64,000 bases of DNA from Thelephora terrestris (taxonomy: Eukaryota > Basidiomycota > Agaricomycetes > Thelephorales > Thelephoraceae). Made by a program: the position numbers and the translations under genes. Below, in pieces: positions 22,501-32,556 of the stretch (positions within the stretch are counted from its first letter, which is position 1; each line of letters begins with the position of its first letter). Under the pieces are notes generated by a model. The model was given only the letters and a program-made list of their open reading frames with translations. It had not been told where the DNA came from and searched no databases. The stretch lies in contig WIUZ02000017.1 in the NCBI GenBank assembly GCA_015956445.1, positions 62,001 through 126,000 on the forward strand, read 5' to 3'.

Positions 22501-24000
22501 GTAGGACGAAGAGGAGGGTTCATAGACACCCGACCGCCACTTGTCCTCGATGATCCTGATGACTTCCTGAAGGATGCCACGAGGAATAGGGCCTTGCTTC
22601 AGAACCCACGGAACATGCGAGATATGAGGGATCTCGATGGGCGCGAAGTACTGGGGATCAAAGGCACCTCGTTCCTCGTCAGTCCAGGCGAAAGCTGCGT
22701 GATGCTGGGCAACAATCCACTCAGCTAGTTTGATCTCTTCAGGCCAGAGAAGATCCTTCCCGATGTCCATCTTGTCACGGCGCTCGCGAGTGAATCTCCC
22801 CGTCGGGATGAAGTCGGGAGGATGAGAAGGGAGAGGGAGGAGATTCGCGAGGGGATCGGGATGCTCGTGACGGACAATCCGGAAGTTCTCTGGCAGGGTC
22901 GTCGCTACTGGCCTAGTCTTGTTTGCCACCTTCTTGTAGAGAAGGGATTCGAAGTCGCCATCAGAACCTAGATCCAGGAAGGGGCTCTGAGTGAAGTGCT
23001 CAGTAAGCCAGACGCTAGCAAGCTGGAGAGGTGGGTAGGGATTTGTAGGGGATGGCGGGATGGCATTACGGAGGGCGGCAAAAGACAGGAAGGCGTCGCG
23101 ACGATCCATGGAGGGGAAGGAGGTGAAGAAGGAGGTGAGGGAACTATAGAAATCTACTGAAGCGGAAGATGTGGAGGAAACAATCGGACCGGTACTACGA
23201 AGAGAAGATGGAGAAGGGAATCTAGATCTAAAATCAGGAACCTGTCGAGAAGGAAGGGGAATAGTGCGGGAGGGTGAAGGTACAATAGGGAATGAGCCAA
23301 TGGGAGTAGAAATAATGTCGGGAGAAGAGGGAGGGGAGATATCGAAAGAAGGCTGTTCGTAGAATGAAAAGCAAGAAGAAGTGGAGTAGAAGTTGGGAGA
23401 AACAAACTGGCTTGTGGGGAACGAAGAGGGAGAACTTAAGTCATGCGCAGAATAAGAGGAAAACGATTGATTGTCAGAATCTAAAGTAAGTGCCAAGTCC
23501 GAAGAAGTACAAGAGTCCAAAGGAATATTAGTACAGTCCAAAGGGTCGGGAACAAGTCGCGAAAAGGAATGGGAGGTAGGAGAAGGAACAGGAGGCGAAG
23601 GCAAGACATCTGAAGAAAACGAAGGAACAGGGTCGGGAAAGAAAGGGAGACAAGAGCCAGAAAACGATGCCGATGGTGGTGCATATGAGGTGAGAGGCAA
23701 CGTGGGAGACATGCATGAAAACTGATTATATGATCGCTGAGAGGAAGGAGGAGTTCTGCTATCGAGAGCCTGCAGGAAGCCGAAAGATCGCGACGATTCT
23801 AGGAGGGGACCAGACGCTTCGCTATGACTGAAACGTGGTCGGGAGGAGCTCGTAGAATCGCCTACAAACGAAAATTTACGGCAGGTCCTCGCGAAGGCTT
23901 GGGCGGACGAGGGCTCGTCGAGAAGACGTAGGGAGTTCCAGTCTTGGGATCTCTGACATGAATCTTGTGAATACCGCCAGCGTGGCTGATATCCATGCAA
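19576..24000 (-). CDS. Gypsy Pol polyprotein: reverse transcriptase, RNase H, integrase
   Basis: One open frame with an internal ATG at 24000, but expected to be made by -1 frameshifting from gag near 23871, giving about 1,430 pol codons. After a long Ser/Pro-rich N-terminal part come the reverse transcriptase ([26 protein letters not shown], active site FADDVPI), RNase H ([27 protein letters not shown]), an integrase zinc domain (HDVLGH...CHECQ, HHCC) and the integrase core ([24 protein letters not shown]: Asp-Asp-Glu). The C-terminal part has the usual SH3-like [13 protein letters not shown] segment. No stop or frame break is seen. Confidence 0.93.
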   Translation of the reverse strand: MHGYQPRWRYSQDSCQRSQDWNSLRLLDEPSSAQAFARTCRKFSFVGDSTSSSRPRFSHSEASGPLLESSRSFGFLQALDSRTPPSSQRSYNQFSCMSPTLPLTSYAPPSASFSGSCLPFFPDPVPSFSSDVLPSPPVPSPTSHSFSRLVPDPLDCTNIPLDSCTSSDLALTLDSDNQSFSSYSAHDLSSPSSFPTSQFVSPNFYSTSSCFSFYEQPSFDISPPSSPDIISTPIGSFPIVPSPSRTIPLPSRQVPDFRSRFPSPSSLRSTGPIVSSTSSASVDFYSSLTSFFTSFPSMDRRDAFLSFAALRNAIPPSPTNPYPPLQLASVWLTEHFTQSPFLDLGSDGDFESLLYKKVANKTRPVATTLPENFRIVRHEHPDPLANLLPLPSHPPDFIPTGRFTRERRDKMDIGKDLLWPEEIKLAEWIVAQHHAAFAWTDEERGAFDPQYFAPIEIPHISHVPWVLKQGPIPRGILQEVIRIIEDKWRSGVYEPSSSSYNSRWFCVFKKDGKSLRLVHSLEPLNAVTVRNAAMPPYTEIVAEDFAARSIYTTLDLYVSFDQRQLHERSRDMTTFNTPLGSFRLTVLPMGWTNSPAVLQGDVTHILRPEIPHWTQPFADDVPIKGPKSRYELPDGSYETVPDNPDIRRFVWEHLEAVHRIIQRVESYGATFSGKKAFIGVPRADILGHVCTYEGRVADPSRVQAIQDWPIPKSVSEVRAFLGTCGVLRIFIKGYTLVARPLIHLTRKGITFEIGPQQLESMARLKAAILSSPALRPIEYESDRPVILAVDSCANGVGYILFQIGENGKRYPSRFGSITFNDRESRYSQAKLELYGLFRALKHTQIFTIGVQKLVVEMDAKFVKGMINSPTLHPNDAVNRWISAILLFDFELVHVPAERHTGADGLSRRPRAPEDPPRDDGDELEDWIDSNTGFYIDLHTPSFHDPLLSIVHSYISDSPTIPSSVVPAFMLPSCSPTSLASSYSTSHVPSPSIRSPSPLSSPPLEIPRSVKALRRDDRVSLIRQFLIDLSRPPDLSDEQYRLFIRQAADYFLYEGSLFRKRQSGSPQLVPKPSERLELVRYAHDVLGHKGIFATTQSLSVRFWWPELAKDVRWYTRTCHECQVRQTKYFHIPPIVPPVPSLFRKAHMDTFLMPRVGNYRYVVHARCAMSSWPEGRATTADSAKVISTFIFQDILCRWGGLDEIVTDNAAPYIAAVDMLGEQYGIRHIRISGYNSQANGIVESKHFDVREAIMKTCQGNEAKWREVLPQVFWAECVTIRKATGYSPYFLAHGVHPLLPFDITEATYLAPTQDFGITTEELVALRAQQLAKRPEDLEDMRQRVAKSRRKNLEQFELRHGSRIVDFDFESGALVLVRNTRVEESLNRKTKPRYLGPMVVVRKTKGTSYIVAELDGAQSQLRVAGFRLIPYFPRTATDIPLISDLDDDEDFTWDDPEDVRYLSSLPDDHSYVSLSPPSL

Positions 24001-26183
24001 GATAGGACGTCAAAGAAGGGTCTACCAAGAAGAACCTCAAAAGGAGCGTCCTCCACAACCTGGATCTGCAGGAAGACAGTGATCTGTCCTAGAGTGACAG
24101 GCTGCTGCTCGACCATCCCGAGGGTCAGAGTAGTACCACTGTTCGCAGACTCCATAGCCATCGCCTTGTTGGCAGTGATAGGAGACCGAAGTTTCTCCCA
24201 GATATCCTTCCGCATCACGACAATTTGCGCTCCGCTGTCCAGAATGCACTCAGGTTCGACTCCTGGTGCGAAGGTAGGATAGATGACTCGTAGCGGGAGG
24301 GAGGGAGCAGCAGAGGAAGTCGTTGGGTCATATTTGTGGACGTCAAGATAAACTGCGGGAGAATCGGGCTCCAAGAAGGAGGTAAGGTAGGAATCCGTAG
24401 GATCCTTTGTGATAAGGTTCGTCGCAACCTTTCTCGTCGAAACCAAGTCCTTGACATGCTTGCGCGCATCCGTCGAGACAGCCAGGATCTCGCGAGCTGA
24501 GATCTGGACCTTAGCATCTAGAGCCCTGTCAATGACGTCGTTGACATTGACAGAGGACTCAATCGCAGAGTGGTAGCGATGCTTCGAGTCATCGGCAGAA
24601 GGTTTGGGGGGCATGTCGAGAGGCTTCATAGGACCTTGGGGACGAGCGGGAGGATCTACAGGTGCTCCAGGCTTCCCAGCGAGGTGAGGAGGGGTGTCCC
24701 GATGAGGGAATGGCTTTAGGGGAACTCGCTGGCCGTGGATATTCGGCTGAGGGGGAGCGGGAGCAGGAGAGGAAGCGGGAGGAGGAGCTGGGGCCTTCTG
24801 GCGGGAAGGGAACCCAGTCTTGCGAGGAGGGACCTCAACGCCATCGAACTGTTCGCGACGAGCCTTCTGAGCTTCGAGAAGAGAGTTTATCTTTGCGTGC
24901 ATGACCTGGATCTCGTCGTCGATCTCATTGGGCTCAAAGAAAGAAACCTCGACCTCAAAGGCGTACTCGTCGTTGCTCTCGAAGAAGTTGGTCGCGGCGG
25001 GCTCGTACTGGTTCCTCTGGGGGTTGCGACGTTTCCAGTCGGCGTAGTTGTCAAGACGTTCACGCATGCAACTGCCAGGAACCGTTCGAGGGAGGAATCG
25101 ACCATCGGGAAGAGTGATCTTGTTATCGCTGTTCCTAATGATCTTTCCCTGCTGGAGGTACTGCCCGACGATGGGACAGACACGGAGGAAGTGGTCGGGA
25201 GCGTTGCAGAACATGCAGTAGCTCTGAGGACGAGGCTGGGGCTCCCACTGGGGGGGGTTTTGTGCTACTCCTCCCGGAGTAGGGTAACCATCCGTCCTGG
25301 GATACTGCTGCGTCGCGACAGGAGGGGCTGAGTTGCGCTGATTCTGAGCGAGAAGGGTGCCCATCATCTTCAGCAGTTCCTCCATCTGTCCATTCTTCTC
25401 GACCTTGATCTCCGGTTCGACCTTTATCTCGCTGTCGGGATCTCGGGAATCCACAGCAAAGATAGCAGCCTCGTGGAGGTCCTCCAAGCTATAGCCGTCA
25501 GCGGGACGAACGTCGGGCTTCTTTATCGCGAGCCTCTGCTTCATCAAGGTGCGAATAAACTGCGGGAAACCCTTTAGGTAGAAGGCGTTCCGCTCGCGAG
25601 TGGAGAGACGATCCTGCGCGATGAGATAGTCCGAAATCGTGGTAAACTTCCGATAATATGCGCCGACTTCGTCCTGAGACATTGTGCGGAAGCACTGGGT
25701 CGCCTCCATGTGTCTGTGGAGGTCCATGATGCTGTAGCGACGATCGCTGAGTAGGTGGGGGTAGCGCAGACGTACTTCCTCCCTAAATTCGTCGAGGGTA
25801 GGAGGGGGAACACGTCCAGGAGCCATACAAGCGACATTCTCCCAGTTTTCGCTCTCGTCGCCGCCGTAGGAGATCGCCCACTCGATAGCATCAGCGTCTG
25901 TGAGTCCCGCACGTTTCGCGAGCTCCGAGACGTTCTTGAAGAAGGCCTTGAAGCCTCGCTCATCCTCTCGGAACTTGGGAGCGTCGCGAGTGTGCGAAAG
26001 AGGCATGTAGAAGGGAGGTGCTGCCATGGTCTGCTGTGTGGGTGGAGGGCTGGGAGAAAGTGAAGCTATGGACGAAAGAGAAGAGACCGTGGAAGAGGGA
26101 ATATGAAACGGGGATCGCGATGAATCTATCAGGGAAGTAAGGGAGCTTGAATCTAAAAGGTCAAAATCGTCGGGAACGTCCAA
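23862..26183 (-). CDS. Gypsy Gag with aspartic protease
   Basis: A 773-codon frame. The capsid-like region covers about residues 60-220 ([38 protein letters not shown]). One CCHC zinc knuckle ([14 protein letters not shown]) lies near residue 330. A Pro-rich linker follows, then a retropepsin-type protease with the Asp-Ser-Gly active site ([18 protein letters not shown]) and the [11 protein letters not shown] loop. The protease is encoded in the gag frame, upstream of the frameshift site. The last 139 nt overlap the open pol frame. Confidence 0.92.
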   Translation of the reverse strand: MDVPDDFDLLDSSSLTSLIDSSRSPFHIPSSTVSSLSSIASLSPSPPPTQQTMAAPPFYMPLSHTRDAPKFREDERGFKAFFKNVSELAKRAGLTDADAIEWAISYGGDESENWENVACMAPGRVPPPTLDEFREEVRLRYPHLLSDRRYSIMDLHRHMEATQCFRTMSQDEVGAYYRKFTTISDYLIAQDRLSTRERNAFYLKGFPQFIRTLMKQRLAIKKPDVRPADGYSLEDLHEAAIFAVDSRDPDSEIKVEPEIKVEKNGQMEELLKMMGTLLAQNQRNSAPPVATQQYPRTDGYPTPGGVAQNPPQWEPQPRPQSYCMFCNAPDHFLRVCPIVGQYLQQGKIIRNSDNKITLPDGRFLPRTVPGSCMRERLDNYADWKRRNPQRNQYEPAATNFFESNDEYAFEVEVSFFEPNEIDDEIQVMHAKINSLLEAQKARREQFDGVEVPPRKTGFPSRQKAPAPPPASSPAPAPPQPNIHGQRVPLKPFPHRDTPPHLAGKPGAPVDPPARPQGPMKPLDMPPKPSADDSKHRYHSAIESSVNVNDVIDRALDAKVQISAREILAVSTDARKHVKDLVSTRKVATNLITKDPTDSYLTSFLEPDSPAVYLDVHKYDPTTSSAAPSLPLRVIYPTFAPGVEPECILDSGAQIVVMRKDIWEKLRSPITANKAMAMESANSGTTLTLGMVEQQPVTLGQITVFLQIQVVEDAPFEVLLGRPFFDVLSCMDISHAGGIHKIHVRDPKTGTPYVFSTSPRPPKPSRGPAVNFRL
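23871..23877 (-). promoter_or_regulatory. Programmed -1 frameshift site between gag and pol
   Basis: On the minus strand the heptamer A AAT TTT (class X XXY YYZ) falls exactly in the gag frame, two sense codons before the gag stop at 23864-23862. Slipping back one base enters the pol frame, which then continues SFVGDSTSS without a stop. Frame arithmetic confirms pol is -1 relative to gag. A downstream stimulatory structure was not worked out. Confidence 0.75.
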
Positions 26184-26361
26184 AGAATTATCGGGAACAG
26201 CGGGATAAGGGGGAGAGAAACCTTCAACGAAAGGATCACTAAAAGTGGGTGGGAAGGGTGGGACTGTCTCAGACAGATAATCCCGAAGGTCAGAGATACG
26301 CTTCTCTGCGCGAGTAGAGGGAATGATGGAAGACTTAATGAGTCAAAGGAACGGAAAAACC

Positions 26362-26380
26362 GGTCCCGGCGTGGGTTCCA
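26362..26380 (-). other. Primer-binding site of the Gypsy element
   Basis: TGGAACCCACGCCGGGACC on the minus strand, two bases after the 5' LTR. TGG at its start pairs with the CCA end of a tRNA; the particular tRNA was not identified. Confidence 0.7.
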
Positions 26381-26382
26381 GA

Positions 26383-27405
26383 TGAACTAGCCACAAAGCC
26401 TTCGGAGTCCGAGAGGGCAGAGATGGCAGTTAGAAGGTCGGGTCCTCGGTTCAGAGGCGCGAGCCTCTAGGGAATCTGCGGGAAGCGAATGAAAGGTGAG
26501 AGAGAAAGTCGGGAAGAGAACGGGAGAACGAGGCAGAGGACGACGGGAAAGCCAGAGAACGAAACTACTGATAACCAACAAAGGGAAACGTCGGGATACG
26601 TCGGGACAACAGAGTCAGAAATCGGGACACCAGCGGGACACAAGAGACCAGAGGGACAACGAGAACGAGGGCGAGACGACGAGGGAACCGAAGGGAGGAC
26701 CGTAGCAACGCTGCTAGGCCTCAGAAGAGAGAGAGAGAGAGAGAGAGAGAGGGAACGCTGCTGATTGATTGCTTGAGTCTATCGAATACAGGGGCCTTTA
26801 TATACAATACTGGGGGCTCTGAGAACGAAGGGACCAAAGGAAACGAACCAAAGTGATGTCAAAAGACCTAATGATGCGTCTATGACATAGGGAAGGCAAG
26901 GGATCGAAGGGAACAGCGAGGGAAAGGAATGTGGTTGGAAAACGAACCAGAGGGAGGCCTAGAGTCGAGAGCGAAGCGATCGATCGAGACGTGATCGGGA
27001 CGCAGGAAATGGAGATAGGGAAAGGAAAGCTAAAGGTAAAAGCCGTGATGGAGGATCGGGAAATGGTCGGGACACGATCGGGACTGGTCGGGACGTAATC
27101 GGGACGAGGTGTGAAGGAATAAGAGTCTGAGAGAAACTATCTACTAGAGAACGCGGGTCGCAGGTCTAAGGTCGAAGGGCGCAGGTCGCAGGTCGCAGGT
27201 CTAAGTCGCAGGTCGAAAGGGAAAACGTCGGGAAGTCGCGAGGGAGAATAGGGAGAGAGGGACGTGTGGCGAAGTGAAGGGACAGGCAAATCCTCGTCGG
27301 GACAGTCGAGAATGCTGAGGGAGGTCATCCAGACCTCGCGCAGCGGTTGTCGATAGTCGAGAGAAGGTCGCGATTCCGGATAGTGTCCGAAATACGGTCA
27401 CGACA
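26383..27405 (-). repeat. 5' LTR of the Gypsy element (1,023 bp)
   Basis: Appears to be an identical copy of 18161-19183, with TG and CA ends on +. It carries the promoter of the element. Confidence 0.95.
26797..26804 (-). promoter_or_regulatory. TATA box in the 5' LTR
   Basis: TATATAAA on the minus strand inside the 5' LTR, oriented toward gag. The same element is present in the 3' LTR at 18575-18582. Confidence 0.55.
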
Positions 27406-27525
27406 GCGTCTTAGAAGGGGACCCTATACACTGCGGTGTCCAGAGGGTAGCGGGTTGTCGGTGATGGTGAGGTGCGTGTAAAGGAGTGTGGGATAAAATA
27501 AGGCAGGAAAAAGAAAGTGAAGCTG

Positions 27526-28593
27526 TCAAATTTTGTAAGCAATAATCACCAACAAAACAAAACATGCAAATGTGAGGGCGAGCGGGAGGCTGTCCACGAC
27601 GTAGACCACGGTTTCCTTGGAGACCAGGAAGCCCGCGAATGAGAGAAGTTCTCCTGAGGGGATGGAGGAGATGGAGGAAAGGGAAGGGGAGGGAGGGGGT
27701 TTGGGAATGGGGGAAGCTGGTCGTTTGGTGTGTGCCTCCTTAAATAACTTTTCGATCAAGTTATCCGGGAAAACATTGACGACGTGGATGGGAACCCTAG
27801 GGTTCTTCCGCTTCTTGATGGCTTTGAGGCAGCAGTCGTGGCAGGGGGCTGGAACTGGGTCGGTGATGGGATCAGCGATAAGGTGATCAGGTGGTGGGGT
27901 CCTTGGACTGTAAGATAGTCCGCTCCGTTCTGATTGGATCGGTTGCACTGGACGTTGATGGTTGGGGATGACCCTGGACACGTGTCTGATCGGAGGTCGG
28001 ACCGTGCGAGAAGAGTGATGGGGTGGTGCTGATCGTTGGGGCGGGGCGAAAAAGGGTTGTGACGATCTGAATTGATCGTCGTGGTGGTTCGATTGCAGCT
28101 GGTCGTCCGACTCGGTGGGATCCTTGCCCATGTTCCTGACTATCTCCGTGACCGGAGTGATGTTGCATCTGTCGTTCCATTCGTCGATTTTCTGGCGTGC
28201 TTGTTGCCAGTAAGGTGGGGCTAGGTCCTCTGGTTGGGTGGTTGGGGTCCAGTGGATTTCGGGAGTTACTGGTTCGATTTTTGGGACCAGGTCTGGGTTC
28301 GCCTGTCGCCGTCGAATGCTTCCGGGAAAGAGCGCCGGATTCAGAGAGGAATGTGACGAAGTGTTCGAGAAGATCTTTTTTGAGGAGACTGGAGGTGGGC
28401 CATTTGCGGTGAGAAATTCTTGGTGCATGTCGTCGTAGGCTTTCCCGAGCAGTTTCGAAGAGGGGACATGCTTTGATCGCGTGTTCTCTTGAAAGGGGGA
28501 CCGGTGGATAGGGGGAACTGATGGATGTACTGCAATCACATGCTCCACGATTGGGAATCTTGAATCGTTCGAAGTATTCGGTAGTGTAGCCAT
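27526..28593 (-). CDS. LINE third frame, or displaced C-terminal part of ORF2
   Basis: A 355-codon open frame that overlaps the RNase H frame but extends well beyond it. Its downstream half reads like protein (EIHWTPTTQPEDLAPPYWQQ, then PCHDCCLKAIKKRKN) and it ends in a hydrophobic segment (YVVDSLPLALTFACFVLLVI) just before the stop. It lies in the same frame as the first part of ORF2. Two readings are possible: a separate tail-anchored ORF3, or the true ORF2 C-terminus reached by a second frame change near an A5 run at about 28273. Its first 80 or so codons overlap the conserved Cys-rich end of ORF2 and are probably not real. Confidence 0.45.
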   Translation of the reverse strand: MATLPNTSNDSRFPIVEHVIAVHPSVPPIHRSPFQENTRSKHVPSSKLLGKAYDDMHQEFLTANGPPPVSSKKIFSNTSSHSSLNPALFPGSIRRRQANPDLVPKIEPVTPEIHWTPTTQPEDLAPPYWQQARQKIDEWNDRCNITPVTEIVRNMGKDPTESDDQLQSNHHDDQFRSSQPFFAPPQRSAPPHHSSRTVRPPIRHVSRVIPNHQRPVQPIQSERSGLSYSPRTPPPDHLIADPITDPVPAPCHDCCLKAIKKRKNPRVPIHVVNVFPDNLIEKLFKEAHTKRPASPIPKPPPSPSLSSISSIPSGELLSFAGFLVSKETVVYVVDSLPLALTFACFVLLVIIAYKI

Positions 28594-29887
28594 GTCCGGT
28601 GATGAACTGGGTGAGACGGGAGGTGATGGGACGGTTGACTTTCTTGAACCACTTGGGTGGTTTGAGAGAGGGATGGAGAACTTGGGAGTTTTGGGAGAAA
28701 AGGGAGTCGTCTTTTATAGGATGGTCCTCGATGTGTTCTTTCCAGTTCTTGATGGGGTTTTTTTCTCTGATCTCCGATAGGACGTGAGAAAGACTGGCAA
28801 AGGACTGAACAGGTTTGAGTTTGGACTTGGCACCTGCTTTGGCGAGGCGGTCCACAATGTCCATTCCTTTGGATCCTCCGTGGCCTGGGGTCCAGACTAG
28901 TGAAAAGGTGATTTCGGGGTTGATTGTGAACATCTCAAAGATGGCGTTTCGGAAGTCAATAGAGGACTGTTGTGAAGGATGTGGGGCAGGGTCGAAGATG
29001 ACAGAAATAGCGCTGGAGTTGTCCGAGTACATCTTGATGTTGTTGATTTCGGGGTGGTTCTTCATGTATTGAAGGGCCCCTCTGGCTCCGCGTGAAATGG
29101 CGAACATTTCGGCGTCGAAGTTCGACGCCCTGTCAGAGTAAGGTCTTGAAACAGAGAAGCATTTCTTGAGCGTCCCTTTTCCCACGGCATGGTGATAACC
29201 TGTGACGGCGTATCCAGTATGGTAACCGGTGTTCCTCTTGTTGGGGAGTCTAGATCCGTCGGTGAATATGGTAAGGCAGGAGGGGTCTCGTCTTCGGCGT
29301 GTGAAGGTGATGTTTTGATTGTGAACCAGGGATTTCCTATCCGCTTTGGCGCATACTTCTGGGTCGATATTGAGCCGATTGCCAAACATGGGAGAGGTGG
29401 TGCAGAAGGAAGCAGGGTCGCAGTGGTCGTGGTAGGGATATTGGCGCTCCGTGTCGGGTTGGAGGGTGGAGGCGAGGAGTGTGATCTGGGAATGTTTTTG
29501 GGGGTTCTTCGTGGGTTTGACACGAAGGAAAGGGGGTCTGATGAAAGGAATGTGAGTTTTGGGGCCTAGGTGGGCTCCCGGGACTCGGATGTGTAGTGGG
29601 GAGGAGGGTGGGATGAATGATGGTGGGAGTCTGAGTGAGACTTCGGATGAAAGCGGTAGCCGGAATAGTCTTGCTGCCGAGGATTCAAATAACTTATTGA
29701 TAGTGACTTCGATGGGGGGATGAAGGAGGCGAAGTGGAGAGCTTCTGTCTGTGAGGTGCGAAATGCTCCGGTGACCCTTCGTAGGCCTAGGTTCTGGACT
29801 GTCTGGAGCTTCTTGATGAGAGTCTTTTTGGGATGATGGGGGTTGTACCATAGTTGGGAACCGTAGGTGATGACTGGGATGACACAT
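27887..29887 (-). CDS. LINE ORF2, second part: RNase H and Cys-rich tail, shifted frame
   Basis: This frame continues ORF2 in the -1 frame. The true join is near the C6 run at 29719-29714, where the RT frame stops making sense and this one reads IEVTINKLFESSAARLFRLP. RNase H motifs follow: LTIFTDGSRLP, NFDAEMFAISRGA, MYSDNSSAISV and TPGHGGSKGMDIVDRLAK, carrying the catalytic acidic residues. Then comes a Cys/His segment (GACDCS...HAIKACPLF) and SESGALSRK, typical of the ORF2 end. Past about 28,300 the frame stays open but no longer looks like protein. Confidence 0.75.
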   Translation of the reverse strand: MCHPSHHLRFPTMVQPPSSQKDSHQEAPDSPEPRPTKGHRSISHLTDRSSPLRLLHPPIEVTINKLFESSAARLFRLPLSSEVSLRLPPSFIPPSSPLHIRVPGAHLGPKTHIPFIRPPFLRVKPTKNPQKHSQITLLASTLQPDTERQYPYHDHCDPASFCTTSPMFGNRLNIDPEVCAKADRKSLVHNQNITFTRRRRDPSCLTIFTDGSRLPNKRNTGYHTGYAVTGYHHAVGKGTLKKCFSVSRPYSDRASNFDAEMFAISRGARGALQYMKNHPEINNIKMYSDNSSAISVIFDPAPHPSQQSSIDFRNAIFEMFTINPEITFSLVWTPGHGGSKGMDIVDRLAKAGAKSKLKPVQSFASLSHVLSEIREKNPIKNWKEHIEDHPIKDDSLFSQNSQVLHPSLKPPKWFKKVNRPITSRLTQFITGHGYTTEYFERFKIPNRGACDCSTSISSPYPPVPLSREHAIKACPLFETARESLRRHAPRISHRKWPTSSLLKKDLLEHFVTFLSESGALSRKHSTATGEPRPGPKNRTSNSRNPLDPNHPTRGPSPTLLATSTPENRRMERQMQHHSGHGDSQEHGQGSHRVGRPAAIEPPRRSIQIVTTLFRPAPTISTTPSLFSHGPTSDQTRVQGHPQPSTSSATDPIRTERTILQSKDPTT

Positions 29888-32499
29888 GTTTTGAAGAGGA
29901 GACGTAGGTGTTCCTGATTGATTCCTGTGACGGTGTTGCCTAGGCAGGAAAGGCCGGAGGTGATGTTCTTCCCTTTTTTGCAGAGTATATCGGTGTGATC
30001 TTTGAAAGAAAGTTTCCTATCCAGGTAGAAGCCGAGCCATCGGATGTATTTGGGCGGTGTGATGGTGATGGGTTTCCCTTCAAGGACCGTTGACAAAGAG
30101 GGCGAAGAGTTGTGCTTCTGACGCCACGAGAAGTGCATGAGGTCCGATTTGTCGGGATCAATGTGCATGCCCAGTGAGTGGAAGAGGGATTCGGCCTTTT
30201 CCAACGTGGCTCTGAGGGTGATGACGTTTTCTTCTAATGAGTCGGATATGGCGAGGAAGCCCACATCGTCGACGTATGACCGAGGGGCAACGGGAAGGCC
30301 AGAGGAGGAGAGGATGGGATTGGCGTTGATAGTTTCCAGGACTACGGAGGCGTAGATGCACGATAGGACAGGAGAGGCTGGTGATCCTTGTGGGACGCCG
30401 ACCTTGAGATGGAATGATGGTGAAAGGTATTCGTCCAGACGGATTTGTACTTGGCGGTCTGTCAGGAAAGAGGCAACCCAGTTACAGATTTCCCTTGGGA
30501 AACCTTTATCCCAGAGGGTGGATATCATCTTCTTGTGGTCGACGTGGTCGAAGAATCCCTTGATGTCGATTGCCAGGAAAGAAGAGACAAGACTTTGTTG
30601 TCTTCCGGTGTGGATGTCGTGAATGAGGGAGAGGCCTGCGTCTAGGCAAGATGCGTTTGATCTTCCACCAAATTGGTTGAATGGCATAAGGTCGAATTTC
30701 CCTGAGTCGAACAGAAGTCTTTTTGTGACAATCTTCTCAACCAGTTTTCCGAGGCATTCGATGAGCTGGATTGGGCGGTGTGAGCGTGGGGCTGATGGGT
30801 CTCTCTTGGGCTTGGGGATAGCTACTACTAGGGAACGTTTCCATCTGGGATGGTGGATCCCTAATTGGACAGATGCTTTGATGATGCTGTTTAGCTTGTC
30901 AGGCTGGCTCGAGTGGGCCCATTTGAGTACTTTGTAGCCTAAACCGGAAATCCCAGGTGCGGACGTGTTGGAGAGGTTTTTGAAAGCGAGACTGATCTCT
31001 TGCTCTGTCACCGGGAGGAAGGGGCGGGATGGAGATTGGTTCGAGGGAGGGGGTTCTGTGTCAGGGTCGTCTCTGGTGGGTCCGGAGAGGGGAAACCATG
31101 TGTTCGCAAGAAGCTCGGCTTTGTCCTTGGAGTTCGTAGCCCAGGAGCCATCATGGTCCTTTAGAGCAGGGGTTAGGGTTTTCCGTTGGCCTCTGTACCA
31201 AGAATTGAGTCTCCATAAGTTGGTGGTAGTGGTGACTTCGGAGGCGTATTTCATCGCGTGTGATCTCTTGGATTTCTTGATCTGGTACTTGAGTTGTTTG
31301 TCTGTGACCTTTGCTCTGAGGAAATTGTGAGGAGAGGGTTGGGACCTTGCTTTGTCCCGAGCTTTCTGGGCGGTGCGAAGGGCGGATTTGACTTCCTTGT
31401 CAAACCATTTGGCTGCTTTTGGAGATGACTTGTGCCTCAAACATGTTGCTTTCGAGGCGGAGATCATGCTATCCATGAAGATGTCAACAGCTGAAGTGAA
31501 GGTGTCCTTGTCCAGTATGACATCGGGGATGGCGAAGCGTCTCCATTGAAGAGTCACTTCCTTGTTGAATGCTTTTGTCCAATCAGACATGTTGTCGTCG
31601 TGAAAGAGGAAAGAGGTGTCGTCGAAGGGGAGGGGAGAGAAGCCGATCTTCCACGTGATGGGGTAATGGTCAGATCCGGTGTGTCTGTGGTAGTTGATTT
31701 GGAAATCGGAGATCCGAGGGATAGAAGAGGGTGAAGCCCAGGTGAGATCAAGTACGGATTTGTACTCTTTTTGTGTCTTGCTGTTGTATCTGTAGAAGGT
31801 CGTATTGCCTTTGTCGTTAATGATAGAAAAGCCGTGGTTGGACATCCAATTGACCAAAGACTCGGATTCGTCTGTGAGTTTGTGATCGTGTTCTTCTATG
31901 GACCAGAGAGGGTGGTGGAGGTTGAAGTCACCGGTGATGATGATCTCGGTGAAGGGGAGTGTGGCAGAGAAAATGATGGGCAGAGAGGCAGAATCCTCGG
32001 GGTTATAAACATTGATGAACAAGATAGACGAGGAATTGAAGTTGACTTCGAGGGCTTGAACATTAGGATTGGAGATGATGTCCGATCTGTTCTGGACGGT
32101 CCAGCCCGGGTGAGACTTGGGGACGTAGACCGCTACTGAGGGTCTGTGTGGAGGTGCGAAGTCAGGGGATATGCTGATCCAGTCTTTGTGTGAGGGGAAG
32201 CCTAGGATCGGCTCGCCCGAAGCGACATCCATTCCTATGCAGTAGTAGGAGACTTCCTGTATGAAGAAGATGTCTGTTTCCGGACCAAATGAGTTGAGTA
32301 AGGAGTGGATGGTTTTGTAGTCTTTCCTGCAGTTCTGGGAGCACACCCGAAGCTGGTTGGAGGAGATAGGGAATGAAGGGGGGTAGGAAGAGGAAGATGG
32401 TTGGGAGACGGGGACGTATAGGTCGTCTTCGTCGATGTTAGGTGAAAAGCGGTCTAGTTCGGCTAATAAGTTATCCATAGTGAGGTCGTCTTGATACAT
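29566..32499 (-). CDS. LINE ORF2, first part: APE endonuclease and reverse transcriptase
   Basis: The N-terminal endonuclease shows LRVCSQNCRK, FFIQEVSYY, GDFNLHHPLWS and TGSDHYPI, the family's catalytic blocks. The reverse transcriptase shows AIPKPKRDP, HRPIQLIECLGKLVEKI, LAIDIKGFFDHVDH, GVPQGSPASPVLS and the active site YVDDVGFLA. The thumb region (LSFKDH...GLSCLGNTV) follows. Coding sense ends near 29715; the remaining 50 or so residues up to the stop at 29566 (Ser/His/Pro-rich) look like out-of-frame reading. Confidence 0.92.
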   Translation of the reverse strand: MYQDDLTMDNLLAELDRFSPNIDEDDLYVPVSQPSSSSYPPSFPISSNQLRVCSQNCRKDYKTIHSLLNSFGPETDIFFIQEVSYYCIGMDVASGEPILGFPSHKDWISISPDFAPPHRPSVAVYVPKSHPGWTVQNRSDIISNPNVQALEVNFNSSSILFINVYNPEDSASLPIIFSATLPFTEIIITGDFNLHHPLWSIEEHDHKLTDESESLVNWMSNHGFSIINDKGNTTFYRYNSKTQKEYKSVLDLTWASPSSIPRISDFQINYHRHTGSDHYPITWKIGFSPLPFDDTSFLFHDDNMSDWTKAFNKEVTLQWRRFAIPDVILDKDTFTSAVDIFMDSMISASKATCLRHKSSPKAAKWFDKEVKSALRTAQKARDKARSQPSPHNFLRAKVTDKQLKYQIKKSKRSHAMKYASEVTTTTNLWRLNSWYRGQRKTLTPALKDHDGSWATNSKDKAELLANTWFPLSGPTRDDPDTEPPPSNQSPSRPFLPVTEQEISLAFKNLSNTSAPGISGLGYKVLKWAHSSQPDKLNSIIKASVQLGIHHPRWKRSLVVAIPKPKRDPSAPRSHRPIQLIECLGKLVEKIVTKRLLFDSGKFDLMPFNQFGGRSNASCLDAGLSLIHDIHTGRQQSLVSSFLAIDIKGFFDHVDHKKMISTLWDKGFPREICNWVASFLTDRQVQIRLDEYLSPSFHLKVGVPQGSPASPVLSCIYASVVLETINANPILSSSGLPVAPRSYVDDVGFLAISDSLEENVITLRATLEKAESLFHSLGMHIDPDKSDLMHFSWRQKHNSSPSLSTVLEGKPITITPPKYIRWLGFYLDRKLSFKDHTDILCKKGKNITSGLSCLGNTVTGINQEHLRLLFKTCVIPVITYGSQLWYNPHHPKKTLIKKLQTVQNLGLRRVTGAFRTSQTEALHFASFIPPSKSLSISYLNPRQQDYSGYRFHPKSHSDSHHHSSHPPPHYTSESREPT

Positions 32500-32556
32500 G
32501 AGGGACGTTTGCTTGGACGTATAGAATATAGTTTGGAATGGAGAGTGGGGGAGGGA

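Larger units (their letters stand above)
18161..27405 (-). mobile_element. Complete Ty3/Gypsy LTR retrotransposon nested in the LINE
   Basis: A 9,245-bp element on the minus strand: 5' LTR 27405-26383, primer-binding site, gag 26183-23862, pol about 23874-19576, 3' LTR 19183-18161. The LTRs begin TG and end CA and give identical translations wherever compared, so the insertion is recent. The domain order protease, reverse transcriptase, RNase H, integrase defines Ty3/Gypsy. Both genes are open throughout, so the copy looks competent. It sits in the 3' part of the LINE and is therefore younger than it. Confidence 0.95.
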
